64,000 nt of DNA from contig NZ_QYUM01000002.1 in assembly GCF_003590775.1 (NCBI RefSeq), positions 1-64,000 of the forward strand, given 5' to 3'. Of the stretch, positions 41,400 to 49,755 are shown in pieces. Position 1 is the stretch's first letter. Each line of letters starts with the position of its first letter. The notes under the pieces were generated by a model, which saw only the letters and a program-made list of their open reading frames with translations, searched no databases and was not told where the DNA came from. This DNA is from Sphingomonas cavernae. Its GTDB lineage: Bacteria; Pseudomonadota; Alphaproteobacteria; Sphingomonadales; Sphingomonadaceae. A program made the translations under genes and the position numbers.

Positions 41400-43346
41400 A
41401 TGAAGAAGATCTGCATCGCACTGCTGCTGGGCGGGGCCGGCACCGCCGTGCTGGCGCAGGACGTGTCGTCCAAACCAGCGAGCGCTTCAACCAAGGCAGC
41501 AAACCGGCAAATCATCGACGGGCTCGACATGGGCGACCGACGTGACGAGACGTTCAGTACCCGCGGTTTTGTCGCCACGCGAACCGACCCGGTTATCCGC
41601 GCGGCCGACGGTGGCGTGGCATGGGATCTCAGCCGCTATGACTGGGTGAAGGGTGACGCGCCCGACACGGTCAACGCGAGCCTGTGGCGCCAGATGAAGC
41701 TGCTCAAGGCGCACGGTCTCTACAAGCTGACCGAGGGCGTCTGGCAGGTCCGCGGCTTCGATATTTCCAACATGACCGTGATCAAGGGCCGAACCGGATG
41801 GATCCTGATCGACCCATTGCTCGGGCAGGAGACCGCACGCGCGGCGCTTGATCTCGTCAACGCCAATCTCGGCAATCGCCCGGTGACCGCCGTCATCTAC
41901 ACCCACAGCCATGGCGACCATTTTGGCGGGGTGCGTGGTGTCGTCGACGAAGCCGACGTCACAGCGGGCAAAGTCGCGATCGTCGCGCCCGACCGGCTGA
42001 TCGAGGAGGCGATCGCCGAGAATGTCATTGCGGGCAATGCAATGGGGCGGCGCGCGACCTATCAGTTCGGTTCGGCGCTCACGCCGGGCGAACGCGGCCA
42101 GATGGGTTCGGGCATTGGGCCGGGCACCTCGGCGGGAGGGATCACCCTCCTCGCTCCCACCGATCTGGTCAAGGCGACGGGCGACACGCGCACGATCGAC
42201 GGCGTGACGTTCGAATTTCAGATGGTGCCCGAATCCGAAGCGCCTTCGGAATTCAACCTGTATCTCCCGGCGCAAAAGGCCTTGATCATTGGCGAGATCG
42301 CAGTGCCGACGCTGCATAATATCCAGACGCCGCGTGGTGCGCTGGTCCGCGATGCGTTGAAGTGGGCGGGCTATCTGACCCAGGCGGTCCGGCTTTACGG
42401 CGATCGGAGCGATGTTGTCGCCGCGAGCCATGGCTGGCCACGCTTCGGCCAGAACGAGGTAAAGCAATATCTGACACTTCAGCGCGACAACTACAAATTC
42501 CTGCACGACCAGAGCGTGCGCCTGATGAATGCAGGGCTCACCGCCGAAGAAATCGCGGAAACGATCACACCCCCACCCGTCATCGCCCGGCAATGGTTCA
42601 ATCGCGGCTATTACGGGACGTACAGCCACAATTCGAAAGCGGTCTATCATCGCTATATGGGCTGGTATGACGGCGTTCCTGCGCATCTCGATCCGCTTCC
42701 GCCCGTCGAAGTCGGGAAGCGCTATGTCGCGGCGATCGGCGGGCAGGCGCAGGTGCTCACGCTTGGCAGGGCTGCTATCCGGGCTGGCGATTATCGCTGG
42801 GCGGGCGAATTGCTCAATCACCTCGTATCGGCGGAACCCGCCAATGGCGACGCGCGCGCTCTGCTCGCGGACGCCTATGAACAACTGGGCTACCAGGCGG
42901 AATCTGCGATCTGGCGCAACATGTATCTGATGGGGGCACTCGAACTGCGCGGAAAACCCGATGCGCCCAGCCGACTGCAGGGTCTCGACCTGCTTCGCGC
43001 AACGCCGACGCCAATGCTGTTGGATGCGATCGCAACCCGGCTGAACCCTGCCGTGATCGGCGATCGCGCGATGACGCTGAATCTTGTCTTCACCGACCGC
43101 AAGGAGCGCGCGCTGATAAGCGTCCGCAATGCGGTGCTCGTGCCCGAAATGGATCAGGCAGAGGCTAGCCCGACCGCGACGCTGACGGGACCGCGCGCGC
43201 TGTTCCTTGGCCTGTTCTTCCAGAAGACGCCGGTCGCACAGCTCGAAAGCGCGGGGCTGAAGGTCACCGGCGACAAGGCCGCTATCACTGCGCTGCAGGC
43301 TGCATTGCAGGCCCCCGACCCCGGCTTCGCGATCGTCACACCCTGA
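41400..43346 (+). CDS. Exported alkyl/aryl-sulfatase (SdsA1-like, MBL fold)
   Basis: A 648-residue secreted enzyme with a signal peptide (residues 1-19). The MBL domain has the zinc motif THSHGDHFGGVRG, followed by GVTFEFQMVPESEAPSEFNLYLP. The alkyl-sulfatase dimerisation domain and C-terminal SCP2-like domain follow (about 390-645, with RHYMGWYDG-like YHRYMGWYDGVPAHLDPLPP). The family cleaves primary alkyl sulfates such as dodecyl sulfate. The length and domain order match the family. Confidence 0.9.
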   Translation: MKKICIALLLGGAGTAVLAQDVSSKPASASTKAANRQIIDGLDMGDRRDETFSTRGFVATRTDPVIRAADGGVAWDLSRYDWVKGDAPDTVNASLWRQMKLLKAHGLYKLTEGVWQVRGFDISNMTVIKGRTGWILIDPLLGQETARAALDLVNANLGNRPVTAVIYTHSHGDHFGGVRGVVDEADVTAGKVAIVAPDRLIEEAIAENVIAGNAMGRRATYQFGSALTPGERGQMGSGIGPGTSAGGITLLAPTDLVKATGDTRTIDGVTFEFQMVPESEAPSEFNLYLPAQKALIIGEIAVPTLHNIQTPRGALVRDALKWAGYLTQAVRLYGDRSDVVAASHGWPRFGQNEVKQYLTLQRDNYKFLHDQSVRLMNAGLTAEEIAETITPPPVIARQWFNRGYYGTYSHNSKAVYHRYMGWYDGVPAHLDPLPPVEVGKRYVAAIGGQAQVLTLGRAAIRAGDYRWAGELLNHLVSAEPANGDARALLADAYEQLGYQAESAIWRNMYLMGALELRGKPDAPSRLQGLDLLRATPTPMLLDAIATRLNPAVIGDRAMTLNLVFTDRKERALISVRNAVLVPEMDQAEASPTATLTGPRALFLGLFFQKTPVAQLESAGLKVTGDKAAITALQAALQAPDPGFAIVTP

Positions 43347-43356
43347 CGCTCAGCCG

Positions 43357-44322
43357 CTACATTTCCCCGCGTTCGCGGCGGATTGCATACCATTTCTGCA
43401 CATTGGCGTTGTGCTGGCCAAGAGTCTCGGCGAACACGTGCCCGCCCTTCCCGTCCGCGACGAAGTATAGATAGTTGGTCTGCGCCGGATCGAGCACCGC
43501 GGCGATCGATTCTCGTCCCGGATTGGCGATGGGCCCGACCGGCAAGCCCACGATCGCATAGGTATTGTAGCCGTTTACGGCCGTCAGCTCTGAACGCAGG
43601 ATGCGGCGCCCCAGTGGCTTGCCCTTGGTCACCGGATAGATCGTTGTGGGATCGGCCTGCAATTTCATGCCCTGTTTCAGGCGGTTGGTATAGACTGACG
43701 CCACTGTGCGCCGTTCGGACGGCACGCCGGTTTCCTTCTCTACGATCGAGGCAAGCGTCACCGCCTGCGCCGGCGTCGAAACCGCGATGCCCGGCTTGCG
43801 CTTCGCCCAAAGCTCGGCAAGCGTCTTGTCCATCGCAGCCTGCATGCGCTTGACCACCGCCGCGCGGCGCTCACCGCGTTCGAAGCTGTAGCTGTCGGGC
43901 AGAACCGAGCCCTCACGCGGCACCGCGACGGTGCCCGTAAGCAGAGGTTCCTTCATCAGCTTTTCATGCACGAGTATCGACGGCATGCCCTCGGGAACCG
44001 TCACGAAACGCTGAAGCGTCCTGCCGCTCTGCAGCATCTCGAGAATTTCGGATGCGCTGAGACCCGCGGGGATCCGGTATTCGCCCGAATGGATCGGCGC
44101 GTCGTCTCCGAGAAACTTCGCAAAGGTCAGGAAACTGCCAGCGGAGCCGATCGCCCCCGCCTCCTCGAGCTGACGCGCAGCCGAGGTCAGCGACGACCCG
44201 TCCTTGATCAGGACGGTGATTTCCCTTTCCGCCGGTCCCGGACCATACCAACGGAACAGGGTGAATGCCCCGATCGCAAGCGCGGCCGCAACGATGAAGC
44301 CGAAGCAGCCGAGCTTGCGCAT
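43357..44322 (-). CDS. mltG: Endolytic murein transglycosylase MltG
   Basis: Membrane-anchored lytic transglycosylase releasing nascent glycan strands. The 321 residues start with one membrane helix (about 6-24), then a LysM-like part and the YceG catalytic domain with the conserved ASIVEKETG (Glu195 as the likely catalytic residue), YTNRLKQGMKLQADPTTIYPV and PIANPGRESIAAVL. It follows fabF by four bases on the same strand, so it belongs to the fatty-acid operon, a common arrangement. Confidence 0.95.
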   Translation of the reverse strand: MRKLGCFGFIVAAALAIGAFTLFRWYGPGPAEREITVLIKDGSSLTSAARQLEEAGAIGSAGSFLTFAKFLGDDAPIHSGEYRIPAGLSASEILEMLQSGRTLQRFVTVPEGMPSILVHEKLMKEPLLTGTVAVPREGSVLPDSYSFERGERRAAVVKRMQAAMDKTLAELWAKRKPGIAVSTPAQAVTLASIVEKETGVPSERRTVASVYTNRLKQGMKLQADPTTIYPVTKGKPLGRRILRSELTAVNGYNTYAIVGLPVGPIANPGRESIAAVLDPAQTNYLYFVADGKGGHVFAETLGQHNANVQKWYAIRRERGEM

Positions 44323-44326
44323 GGAA

Positions 44327-45586
44327 TCAGAGCGCCCGCATCACCAGGCTGGCATTAGTGCCGCCGAAGCCGAAGCTGTTGTTGAGCACGGCCTTGATCG
44401 GACGCTCCTTGGCGACGTGCGGCACGAGGTCGACGCCGTTGCAGCCTTCGGACGGGTTGTCGAGGTTGAGCGTCGGCGGGGCGATCTGATCGCGCATCGC
44501 GAGCAGACAGAAGATCGATTCGACCGCGCCGGCGCCACCGAGAAGGTGACCGATAGCCGATTTGGTCGAGCTCATCGAAAGATCGCCGATCGCATTGCCA
44601 AACAGACGGCGGACTGCACCCAGCTCAAGCTCGTCGCCCAACGGAGTCGATGTGCCGTGCGCGTTGATATAGTCGATGTCGCTGAGCGCGAGCCCCGACT
44701 TCTTCATCGCCATTTCCATCGAACGGAACGCGCCCGAACCCTCGGGGTGCGGTGCGGTCACGTGATAGGCGTCGCCCGACAGCCCATAACCGATCACTTC
44801 GCCATAGATCTTGGCACCACGCTTCTTGGCGCGCTCATATTCTTCAAGCACGACAACGCCCGCGCCCTCGCCCATCACGAAACCGTCGCGATCGACGTCA
44901 TAGGGGCGCGATGCCTTTTCGGGCGTGTCATTGAAGTTGGTCGAAAGCGCGCGAGCCTGTGCGAAGCCGGCGATGCCGATCGGGCAGATCGTGCTTTCGG
45001 CACCGCCCGCGAGCATGACGTCGGCATCGTCCATCGCGATCATGCGCGCGGCATCGCCGATCGAGTGCGCGCCCGTCGAACAGGCAGTGACAACCGCATG
45101 ATTGGGGCCCATCAGCCCGTATTTGATGCTGACCTGACCCGAGATGAGATTGATCAGGCGGCCGTGGACGAAATGCGGCGAAACGCGGCGCGGACCCTTT
45201 TCATAGAGCACGATCGATTCGGCCTCGATCCCCGGCAGACCACCGATGCCCGAGCCGATCGAGCAGCCCGCGCGAAAACGCTCTTCCTCGCTCATGTCGG
45301 TGAGGCCCGCATCCTCGAGCGCCTGTCCGGCCGCATCGATGCCATAGACGATGAAGGGATCGACCTGGCGCTGCACCTTGTGATCGACGCGCTTTCCCGC
45401 ATCGAAACCATATTCATGGTCGGCGGGCTTCACTTCGCACGCGATACGGCACTGGTAATCGGTCGCATCGAAGCGCGTGATCGTGCCCGCGCCCGATTTC
45501 GACGCGATGATGTTTTTCCAGGCGGTTTCGACGTCCGCTCCAAGCGGTGTGACGAGTCCCAGTCCGGTTACCACTACGCGGCGCAT
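44327..45586 (-). CDS. fabF: Beta-ketoacyl-ACP synthase II
   Basis: Condensing enzyme elongating acyl-ACP with malonyl-ACP. The 419 residues have the Cys-His-His triad: Cys169 in VVTACSTGAHSIGDA, His in NAHGTSTPLGD and His in KSAIGHLLGGAGAVE. The start at 45586 (MRRVVVTGLGLVTPLG) is the conserved one. It lies 156 bases downstream of acpP, with a strong terminator-like hairpin in between that may reduce its expression relative to acpP. Confidence 0.97.
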   Translation of the reverse strand: MRRVVVTGLGLVTPLGADVETAWKNIIASKSGAGTITRFDATDYQCRIACEVKPADHEYGFDAGKRVDHKVQRQVDPFIVYGIDAAGQALEDAGLTDMSEEERFRAGCSIGSGIGGLPGIEAESIVLYEKGPRRVSPHFVHGRLINLISGQVSIKYGLMGPNHAVVTACSTGAHSIGDAARMIAMDDADVMLAGGAESTICPIGIAGFAQARALSTNFNDTPEKASRPYDVDRDGFVMGEGAGVVVLEEYERAKKRGAKIYGEVIGYGLSGDAYHVTAPHPEGSGAFRSMEMAMKKSGLALSDIDYINAHGTSTPLGDELELGAVRRLFGNAIGDLSMSSTKSAIGHLLGGAGAVESIFCLLAMRDQIAPPTLNLDNPSEGCNGVDLVPHVAKERPIKAVLNNSFGFGGTNASLVMRAL

Positions 45587-45661
45587 AAATTCACTCCATC
45601 AAGGCGATCGCGCGCAGGCCATTGCCCGCCCCTCGCGATATATCAACAATGCAGTTGCTCA

Positions 45662-45707
45662 GAAACAAAACGGCTCCCCGGCCCTCTAGTCCCGGGTCGG
45701 GGAGCCG
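45662..45707 (-). terminator. Intrinsic terminator between acpP and fabF
   Basis: On the minus strand CGGCTCCCCG and CGGGGAGCCG form a perfect 10-bp stem (arms 45698-45707 and 45671-45680), followed by TTTTGTTT. It lies 36 bases after the acpP stop and 76 before the fabF start, so it sits inside the operon. It probably lets abundant acpP transcript end here while a fraction reads through into fabF-mltG. Confidence 0.88.
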
Positions 45708-45742
45708 CTCAAAACTGTTTCGGCTCTTAAGAAGAGGCCTTA

Positions 45743-45979
45743 TCAGCCCTTGTTGGCGTCGATGAAGGAGATTGCGTCCTTCACCGTCGAGATCTTTTCC
45801 GCAGCATCGTCGGGAATTTCGACGCCGAACTCTTCCTCGAACGCCATAACCAGCTCAACGATGTCGAGGCTGTCCGCGCCCAGATCATCGATGAAGCTCG
45901 CGTCTTCGGTGACCTTCTCGGCCTCGACGCCGAGATGTTCGACGACGATCTTCTTTACGCGGTCGGCAGTCTCGCTCAT
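45743..45979 (-). CDS. acpP: Acyl carrier protein
   Basis: Carrier of growing acyl chains. The 78-residue acidic protein has the phosphopantetheine attachment Ser37 in [24 protein letters not shown]. The ribosome site AGAAGGAG precedes the ATG. It lies between fabG and fabF, with its own downstream terminator. Confidence 0.98.
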   Translation of the reverse strand: MSETADRVKKIVVEHLGVEAEKVTEDASFIDDLGADSLDIVELVMAFEEEFGVEIPDDAAEKISTVKDAISFIDANKG

Positions 45980-46065
45980 GTAGAGCTCCTTCTCTTAACG
46001 GTTGTTCATGGGCTGCACTAGTCGGGCGGCGGAAACCTTGCAAGCCCCGCCACGCGCCCGCTCGC

Positions 46066-46803
46066 TCAAATCATCGCCATTCCGCCGTTTACATGCAGAG
46101 TCTGGCCCGTGACATAAGTCGCTTCTCGGCTTGCGAGATAGACGACCGCGGCGCCGATGTCATCGCCCTCGCCCAGCTTGCCGGCGGGGATTCGCGCGGT
46201 CAGCGCTTCCTTCTGCGCGTCTGGCAGCACATCTGTCATCGCCGAGCGGATGAAGCCGGGCGCAACGCAATTGACGGTGATGCCCCTGCTGGCAAGCTCC
46301 TGCGCCAGCGCTTTGGACATCCCCACCAGCCCCGCCTTGGAGGCGGCATAGTTGGCCTGACCAGGATTGCCCGTCGCGCCGACGACCGACGTGATCGAGA
46401 TGATGCGCCCGAAACGCGCCTTCATCATCGGCTTGGCGGCGGCGCGGCAGAGCCGGAATGCGGCCTCGAGATTGACGCGGATCACCTGATCCCATTCCTC
46501 GTCCTTCATGCGCATGGCCAGATTGTCACGCGTGACACCCGCATTGTTGACGAGGATGTCGAGCTGGCCCAGCGCCTCGACTGCCTGCGGAACAAGCGCA
46601 TCAACCGCGGCCCCATCGGACAGGTTGCATGGCAGCGCCACATGATCATCACCCAGTTCGGCTCGAAATGCCTCCAGCTTTTCGACATTCGATCCCGAGA
46701 TAGCAAGACGCGCCCCCTGCGCCGCCAAGGCCCTCGCCACCGCCGAACCAATGCCCCCCGAAGCGCCGGTCACCAACGCGCTCATCCCTGTCAAATCGAA
46801 CAT
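46066..46803 (-). CDS. fabG: 3-oxoacyl-ACP reductase
   Basis: NADPH-dependent short-chain dehydrogenase of fatty-acid elongation. The 245 residues carry TGASGGIG (cofactor), NNAGVTRD, the catalytic Ser-Tyr-Lys in SITSVVG...YAASKAG and the FabG-specific RITVNCVAPGFI-like segment (GITVNCVAPGFIRSAMTD). The start at 46803 (MFDLTGMSALVTG) is used. The in-frame extension upstream comes from the repeat arm of the neighbouring cassette. Confidence 0.96.
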   Translation of the reverse strand: MFDLTGMSALVTGASGGIGSAVARALAAQGARLAISGSNVEKLEAFRAELGDDHVALPCNLSDGAAVDALVPQAVEALGQLDILVNNAGVTRDNLAMRMKDEEWDQVIRVNLEAAFRLCRAAAKPMMKARFGRIISITSVVGATGNPGQANYAASKAGLVGMSKALAQELASRGITVNCVAPGFIRSAMTDVLPDAQKEALTARIPAGKLGEGDDIGAAVVYLASREATYVTGQTLHVNGGMAMI

Positions 46804-46813
46804 TTCTTCTTCC

Positions 46814-47233
46814 CTATATTTGGTTCGCGCGGAGGCGCGGAGACGCGGAGGGCTTGTAGCCGTTGACCAGCCGCCGAACACCTTCCTTCAACGTTGCGCC
46901 GCCGAAATTGATAAGCAGCCCTACGGGCTGTTTCGTCAGCCTCAAATAGGTCAGCAACTGTTTCGCATGCGAAGCATGCAACTGATCAACCGATTTGATT
47001 TCCACAAGCAACCGCTCGTCGACCAGTAAGTCGACCCGAAACGCCGCGTCGAAGCGCAAGCCTTCAAATTCTATATCGATGGGCTTCTGACGCGAAACAA
47101 GATAGCCCATCTCCACCAGCTTAGCCGCTAAGACGGTCTCATAAACGGATTCAAGCAGGCCGGGCCCAAGTTCGCGGTGCAGCCGAAGCGCCACATGGAG
47201 CACGTCTCCGCTGATCTCCTCGATGTCCTTCAT
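46814..47233 (-). CDS. GxxExxY-family protein (PD-(D/E)XK-like) inside the fab operon
   Basis: A 139-residue protein of the GxxExxY family: the name motif is Gly25-Glu28-Tyr31 (GLLESVY). The later FRVDLLVDERLLVEIKS gives Asp68...Glu78-x-Lys80, the layout of a PD-(D/E)XK nuclease site. Function in the family is unknown. The last residues (SASPRLRANQI) are encoded by one arm of a 27-bp inverted repeat. It sits between fabD and fabG, where most bacteria have nothing, so it looks inserted. Confidence 0.9.
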   Translation of the reverse strand: MKDIEEISGDVLHVALRLHRELGPGLLESVYETVLAAKLVEMGYLVSRQKPIDIEFEGLRFDAAFRVDLLVDERLLVEIKSVDQLHASHAKQLLTYLRLTKQPVGLLINFGGATLKEGVRRLVNGYKPSASPRLRANQI

Positions 47234-47267
47234 CCGCTCCCCCTCCGCGCCTCCGCGCCTCCGCGCG
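46826..47267. mobile_element. GxxExxY cassette bounded by 27-bp inverted repeats
   Basis: The left arm 46826-46852 (CGCGCGGAGGCGCGGAG...) and right arm 47241-47267 are reverse complements in 26 of 27 bases. They enclose the whole GxxExxY gene except its last codons. The unit starts seven bases beyond the fabD gene and ends 23 bases before the fabG start. No transposase is inside and no clear target duplication is seen. A non-autonomous mobile cassette is inferred; each arm also contains short GCGGAG tandem units. Confidence 0.6.
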
Positions 47268-47274
47268 CATTCAA

Positions 47275-48213
47275 TTACAGCGTCTTCAACAGCGCCTCGA
47301 TATCATCCATCGTTATCACGCTTGTCGCTTCCACTTCACCGGTAGCGCTGCGCTTCACCATCGGCCCGAGCACCTTGCCGCCGAACTCGACGAAATGCGC
47401 CACGCCAGCCGCCTCCATTGCGATGACCGACTCGTGCCAGCGCACGCGCCCCGTCACCTGCTCGACGAGCAACGTGCGGATCGTGTCGGGATCGGCGACG
47501 GGGGCGGCGGTGACATTGGCATAGACCGGCACCAGCGGCGCCCGCAGCGCAGCCTTGCCCAGCGCCTCTGCCATCGCATCGGCAGCGGGTTGCATCAGCG
47601 GGCAATGGAAAGGCGCAGAAACGGGCAGCAGTACGCCGCGCTTGATCCCGTGATCCTTGACCAGCGCGATCGCACGCTCGATTGCGCCCTTGTGCCCCGA
47701 GATCACGACCTGGCCCGGATCGTTGTCATTGGCGACGGTACAGACCTCACCTTCCGCCGCCGCATCGGCCAGCGCCTGCGCCTTTTCGATATCGGCGCCC
47801 AAAAGTGCGGCCATCGCACCCACGCCGACAGGCACCGCAGCCTGCATCGCCTGACCGCGCAGCTTGAGCAGCTTTGCCGTTGTCGCCAGGTCAAACGCAT
47901 CGGCTGCGCACAACGCGCTATATTCGCCAAGGCTGTGCCCGGCGACGAATGATGCCTTGTCGGCAAGGCGGACACCGCCTTCCTTCTCGAGTACGCGCAG
48001 GGTCGCAATCGCATTCGCCATGATCGCGGGCTGGGCATTCTCGGTGAGGGTGAGCTGGTCTTCGGGACCATCGGTCATCAGCTTGAAGAGGTTCTGTCCA
48101 AGCGCGTCGTCCACTTCCTGGAACACCTCGCGCGCGATAACGCTCGCATCCGCTAATGCCCTGCCCATCCCGACGGCCTGGCTGCCCTGGCCGGGAAAAA
48201 TGAAAGCACGCAT
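47275..48213 (-). CDS. fabD: Malonyl-CoA:ACP transacylase
   Basis: Loads malonyl groups onto ACP. The 312 residues have FPGQGSQAVGMG at the start, the active-site Ser94 in AGHSLGEYSAL and the catalytic His in VSAPFHCPLM. The start at 48213 (MRAFIFPGQGSQ) is the conserved one; upstream open frame is not conserved sequence. It is first gene of the fabD-fabG-acpP-fabF-mltG operon, interrupted by the GxxExxY cassette. Confidence 0.96.
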   Translation of the reverse strand: MRAFIFPGQGSQAVGMGRALADASVIAREVFQEVDDALGQNLFKLMTDGPEDQLTLTENAQPAIMANAIATLRVLEKEGGVRLADKASFVAGHSLGEYSALCAADAFDLATTAKLLKLRGQAMQAAVPVGVGAMAALLGADIEKAQALADAAAEGEVCTVANDNDPGQVVISGHKGAIERAIALVKDHGIKRGVLLPVSAPFHCPLMQPAADAMAEALGKAALRAPLVPVYANVTAAPVADPDTIRTLLVEQVTGRVRWHESVIAMEAAGVAHFVEFGGKVLGPMVKRSATGEVEATSVITMDDIEALLKTL

Positions 48214-48360
48214 GATCCTTTTCGCTCCTGTTACAAATCGCGACACAATTTCGATTGGCGCTGAAAACCGGTTGCGGCAGGGACTAGATAGCCAATGGGC
48301 GTAGCGCAAGCGGCCCAGATTTAATTTGAGGTTCATCAGTGGCGGGGAGTTAATGCAAGG

Positions 48361-49755
48361 GTGCGTATCAGACCTTTCCTTACCCTGAGCCTCGCGGCGT
48401 TGACCGCAGCCTGCGCGGTCGGCCCCGACTATCGCCCTACGCCGGCGATCGATCTTGGCGTTCCTGACACCTATACGCGCGGCGGCGGGGAGCGTTTGTC
48501 GCCGCTGGTTCTCTCGATCTGGTGGAAGCGGTTCAACGATCCCGCGCTCAATGCGCTGATCGATCGCGCGATGACAGAAAATCTCGATCTGGCGCAAAGT
48601 ACAGCGCGGCTGAAGCAGGCACGCGAATCGCTCGTTCAGGCACGCGCGGGTCAGTTGCCCAGCGTCGATGGCTCCGCCGGAGCGGGGCGCAATTTCAGCA
48701 ACAGCTCCGCCGATCGCAGCAGCTTTTCGATCGGTGGCGACGCGGCGTGGGAGATCGACCTGTTCGGCGGCATCAGTCGCGGGATCGAAGCGGCACGCGC
48801 CGATGCCGAGGGGGCCGAATACGATCTTGCCGCCGTTCGCGTTGCGATCGTTTCGGAGGTTGTGACCAACTATGTCCAGCTCCGTCTGGCGCAGGAACAG
48901 ATCCGCATCGCACGCGAAACGCTGACCAACGATCGCGAGAACTACGACATCGCCCGGTGGCGCGTTCAGGCCGGCCTCGTCTCATCGCTCGACGAGGAGC
49001 AGGCACGTGCGCAGCTCGCGCGAACCGCTGCATCGATTCCGCGGATCGAGACGAGCTTTTCGGGTGCGCTCAACCGCATCGCGGTCCTGACCGGCCAGGC
49101 GCCAGGCGCTGCCACGCAGGCGCTCGAAAAGAGCGAACCGATCCCTATCGCGCCCACCGACATCGCCACCGGCGTTCCCGCAGATACGCTGCGCCAGCGC
49201 CCCGACATTCGCGGCGCAGAACGCACGCTGGCGGCCGCTACCGCTCGCATCGGCGTTGCCGAGGCTGAACTTTACCCCGCGCTGCGAATCACCGGCAACA
49301 TTGGCACGAGCGCTTTTTCGCTGGGCGGCCTCGCGGATACGATCACCGGCGGACTGTTCTCGGGCCTCAGCCAGACAATCTTCGACGGCGGCCGCCGGCG
49401 CTCGCAGGTCCGATCGCAGCAGGCGGCCGCTGAAGGCGCGTTCGCGGCCTATCGCCAGAGCGTCCTCACCGGCCTCGAAGATGTCGAGAATGCGCTGGTC
49501 GCGCTCGACTCCTCCCGCGCGCGCGCTGAACAGCTCGCGATCGCGCTCGATGCGGCCAACAACTCCGCGATCCTTGCGCGCAGCCAGTATCGCGCGGGGC
49601 TCACCGATTTCCAGACGCTGCTCCAGACCGAGCAATCACTGCTCATCGCACGCGAAAGCTATGCCGCGATACAGGCCGATACGGCGCTGTCGATCGTGCA
49701 ACTCTATCGCGCGCTCGGCGGCGGCTGGCAGACCATGGATGGAATGACCCAATGA
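48361..49755 (+). CDS. Outer-membrane efflux lipoprotein (NodT/TolC family)
   Basis: A 464-residue outer-membrane channel. The signal peptide ends in a lipobox at Cys18 (LTAAC), followed by AVGPDYRPTP, the usual start of OprM/NodT-type factors. Two TolC repeats follow (FNDPALNALIDRAMTENLDLAQSTARLKQARE and the second around 270-450 with RPDIRGAERTLAAATARIGVAEAELYPALRITG). The start is a GTG at 48361. It ends in an ATGA overlap with the adaptor gene, so channel, adaptor and ABC pump form one operon. Confidence 0.93.
   Translation: MRIRPFLTLSLAALTAACAVGPDYRPTPAIDLGVPDTYTRGGGERLSPLVLSIWWKRFNDPALNALIDRAMTENLDLAQSTARLKQARESLVQARAGQLPSVDGSAGAGRNFSNSSADRSSFSIGGDAAWEIDLFGGISRGIEAARADAEGAEYDLAAVRVAIVSEVVTNYVQLRLAQEQIRIARETLTNDRENYDIARWRVQAGLVSSLDEEQARAQLARTAASIPRIETSFSGALNRIAVLTGQAPGAATQALEKSEPIPIAPTDIATGVPADTLRQRPDIRGAERTLAAATARIGVAEAELYPALRITGNIGTSAFSLGGLADTITGGLFSGLSQTIFDGGRRRSQVRSQQAAAEGAFAAYRQSVLTGLEDVENALVALDSSRARAEQLAIALDAANNSAILARSQYRAGLTDFQTLLQTEQSLLIARESYAAIQADTALSIVQLYRALGGGWQTMDGMTQ

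Noticed and set aside
41487-42884. 465-codon open frame antisense to the alkylsulfatase
   Set aside because: The alkylsulfatase is supported by signal peptide, zinc motif and length; the antisense frame has no motif.
44204-45730. 508-codon open frame antisense to fabF
   Set aside because: fabF is certain; the antisense frame is His/Arg/Asp-rich shadow sequence.
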